7,445 bases of DNA from an uncultured Rhizobiaceae group bacterium (GTDB lineage: Bacteria > Pseudomonadota > Alphaproteobacteria > Rhizobiales > Rhizobiaceae): NCBI GenBank assembly GCA_938009335.1, contig CALLHT010000062.1:1-7445 (forward strand), written 5' to 3'. Positions 5,886 through 7,445 of this stretch are shown one piece after another. The notes below the pieces were generated by a model that worked only from the letters and a program-made list of their open reading frames with translations, was not told where the DNA came from and did no database searches. Numbering within the stretch: the first letter of the stretch is position 1; every line of letters starts with the position of its first letter. A program made the position numbers and the translations under genes.

Positions 5886-7445
5886 ATGGCTAAAAAGGCA
5901 AAAACAACTGACAAGATCTGGCTGAATTCCTACCCGGATGGCGTGATGCCAGAAATCGGCGAGCTGGAATATTCATCCGTTGCTGCACTTCTAGAAGATT
6001 CATGCAAACGTTTCCCGTCCAATCCAGCTTTCACCTGCATGGGTAAAACAATCACTTATTCCGACGTTGATCGCATGTCGGGGATCGTCGGTGGTTGGCT
6101 GCAATCCAAAGGTCTTCAAAAGGGTGATCGTGTTGCGATCATGATGCCGAACATCCTGCAGTATGCTGCTGTCTTGCCAGGCATTCTTCGTGCTGGCTAT
6201 ACGGTTGTAAACGTCAATCCGCTTTACACGCCGCGCGAGCTTGAGCATCAGCTCAAGGATAGTGGTGCTAAGGCGATCTTTGTCATCGAGAACTTCGCGA
6301 GCACGTTCGAACAGGTCAAAGACAAAGTGCCGGTTGAGCATGTCGTGGTCACCAAAATGGGTGATCTGTTGGGCGGACTTAAAGGTGGCGTGGTCAACTT
6401 TGTCGTCAAGAACGTTAAGAAAATGGTCCCCGCGTGGAACATCCCTGGCCACCATACGTTCAAGTCGGTTCTCGCGAGCGGTGCAACGTTAAAGCCAACT
6501 GAAGTTGGCCCGGATGATGTGGCTTTCCTTCAATATACAGGTGGCACGACAGGCGTCTCCAAGGGCGCAACACTCCTGAACCGGAACGTCCTTTCGAATG
6601 CCGCACAAAATGACGAGTGGCTTAAGGCAATCAAGGATATGCCGGAGAACCCGCTCTATATTTGCGCACTTCCGCTCTATCATATCTTCGCACTGACCGT
6701 GAACATGATCATGGGTATGCGTCTTGGCTCGCACAACGTGCTCATTCCAAACCCGCGCGATATCCCGGGCTTTGTGAAAGAACTTCAGAAATACAAGTTT
6801 GATGTATTCCCGGGCCTCAACACTCTGTTCAACGCACTGATGAATGATGAAGGTTTCAAGAATCTTGATTTCAGCCGATTAAAACTGACACTAGGCGGCG
6901 GCATGGCTGTGCAGCAACCGGTTGCGGAACGTTGGCAGGGCATAACGGGATGTAATATTTCCGAAGGCTATGGCCTTTCTGAAACCGCACCTGTGGCAAC
7001 CGCCAACCGATTTGACGCAGAAAAGTTTTCAGGCACCATCGGCCTTCCACTACCGTCAACCGATATCTCAATCCGTGATGAAGACGGTAAGGTTCTGCCA
7101 CTGGGCGAAGTGGGTGAAATCTGCATTCGTGGCCCGCAAGTCATGGCTGGGTACTGGCAACGTCCGGAAGCAACTGCTGAAGTAATGACTGAGGATAATT
7201 TCTTCAAGTCAGGTGATATGGGCTTCATGGACGAAGCGGGCATGACCAAGATTGTTGACCGCAAGAAAGACATGATCCTTGTATCAGGCTTCAACGTGTA
7301 TCCGAACGAGATCGAAGAAGTTGCTGTTGCACACGAACATATCGTCGAAGCTGCCGCGGTCGGCATGCCGCATGAGCATTCCGGCGAAGTGGTTAAACTC
7401 TTCGTTGTGTCGTCTGATCCAAACATGACTGAGCAAGATGTGAAA
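5886..7445 (+). CDS. fadD: Long-chain fatty acid-CoA ligase, 3' end outside window
   Basis: The first 520 residues of an acyl-CoA synthetase that activates long-chain fatty acids with ATP and CoA for beta-oxidation or lipid synthesis, at the inner face of the membrane. The frame is open to the last base. Adenylate-forming motifs are in order: P-loop YTGGTTGVSKGA (217-228), acyl/AMP site EGYGLSETAP (360-369, Glu366 matching the key Glu of E. coli FadD), SGD with Asp444, and the hinge and FACS region DRKKDMILVSGFNVYPNEIEE (458-478). Against E. coli FadD (561 residues) about 40 residues are missing, including the C-terminal catalytic Lys. The ATG has an unusually strong site, GGAGGAGGGG at 5871-5880, 5 nt upstream. 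It is separated from the MFS gene by 122 nt, so it is probably its own unit. Confidence 0.95.
   Translation, partial: MAKKAKTTDKIWLNSYPDGVMPEIGELEYSSVAALLEDSCKRFPSNPAFTCMGKTITYSDVDRMSGIVGGWLQSKGLQKGDRVAIMMPNILQYAAVLPGILRAGYTVVNVNPLYTPRELEHQLKDSGAKAIFVIENFASTFEQVKDKVPVEHVVVTKMGDLLGGLKGGVVNFVVKNVKKMVPAWNIPGHHTFKSVLASGATLKPTEVGPDDVAFLQYTGGTTGVSKGATLLNRNVLSNAAQNDEWLKAIKDMPENPLYICALPLYHIFALTVNMIMGMRLGSHNVLIPNPRDIPGFVKELQKYKFDVFPGLNTLFNALMNDEGFKNLDFSRLKLTLGGGMAVQQPVAERWQGITGCNISEGYGLSETAPVATANRFDAEKFSGTIGLPLPSTDISIRDEDGKVLPLGEVGEICIRGPQVMAGYWQRPEATAEVMTEDNFFKSGDMGFMDEAGMTKIVDRKKDMILVSGFNVYPNEIEEVAVAHEHIVEAAAVGMPHEHSGEVVKLFVVSSDPNMTEQDVK

Noticed and set aside
6000..6455. Minus-strand open frame of 151 codons inside fadD
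   Set aside because: It is opposite a continuous, motif-rich FadD reading frame, so it is a shadow.
1..7445. CRISPR array, tRNA, rRNA or riboswitch
   Set aside because: No regularly spaced repeats, cloverleaf-like sequence or known riboswitch core was seen. The longest gene-free stretches are 131 and 122 bp.

Overview
The window looks like part of a proteobacterial chromosome, most likely from an alphaproteobacterium of moderate GC content. This is judged from protein sequence style, from the glutathione-dependent formaldehyde pathway genes, and from the mix of a GatA-like amidase, AdhI, FghA and FadD. No rRNA, tRNA or other lineage marker is present, so the placement is an inference. All recognised genes are on the + strand.

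Layout. (1) 1-824: the 3' part of an amidase-signature hydrolase whose 5' end is outside the window. (2) 889-1998: class III alcohol dehydrogenase / S-(hydroxymethyl)glutathione dehydrogenase (AdhI/FrmA). (3) 1999-2129: a gene-free gap holding a decayed fragment of the 5' end of a yaiI-type gene, a stem-loop made from that fragment, and the promoter and perfect palindromic operator of a toxin-antitoxin pair. (4) 2130-2782: a VapBC-type pair (ribbon-helix-helix antitoxin, PIN-domain toxin). (5) 2779-5763: four more tightly packed genes: a YaiI/YqxD (DUF188, PIN-like) protein, a small XRE-type regulator, S-formylglutathione hydrolase (FghA) and a 12-helix MFS transporter. (6) 5764-5885: a gap with a short hairpin, direct repeats and a possible promoter. 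(7) 5886-7445: a long-chain acyl-CoA synthetase (FadD) that runs off the right edge.

How the genes fit together. AdhI and FghA are consecutive steps of glutathione-dependent formaldehyde oxidation: S-hydroxymethylglutathione to S-formylglutathione to formate plus glutathione. The genes between them are not part of that pathway. From vapB to the MFS gene the spacing is +5, -4, +18, +6 and +6 nt with no visible terminator, so they can be read as one transcription unit starting at the self-regulated vapBC promoter.

Most notable observation. Two bases after the adhI stop lies a degenerate copy of yaiI codons 4 to about 20. It starts with 17 bases identical to the start of the intact yaiI beyond vapBC. 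The vapBC cassette therefore appears to have landed between adhI and yaiI, leaving a truncated copy on the left. The intact yaiI now begins inside the vapC stop codon. This may have put fghA and the transporter partly under toxin-antitoxin control. I see no system whose components are entirely unknown.
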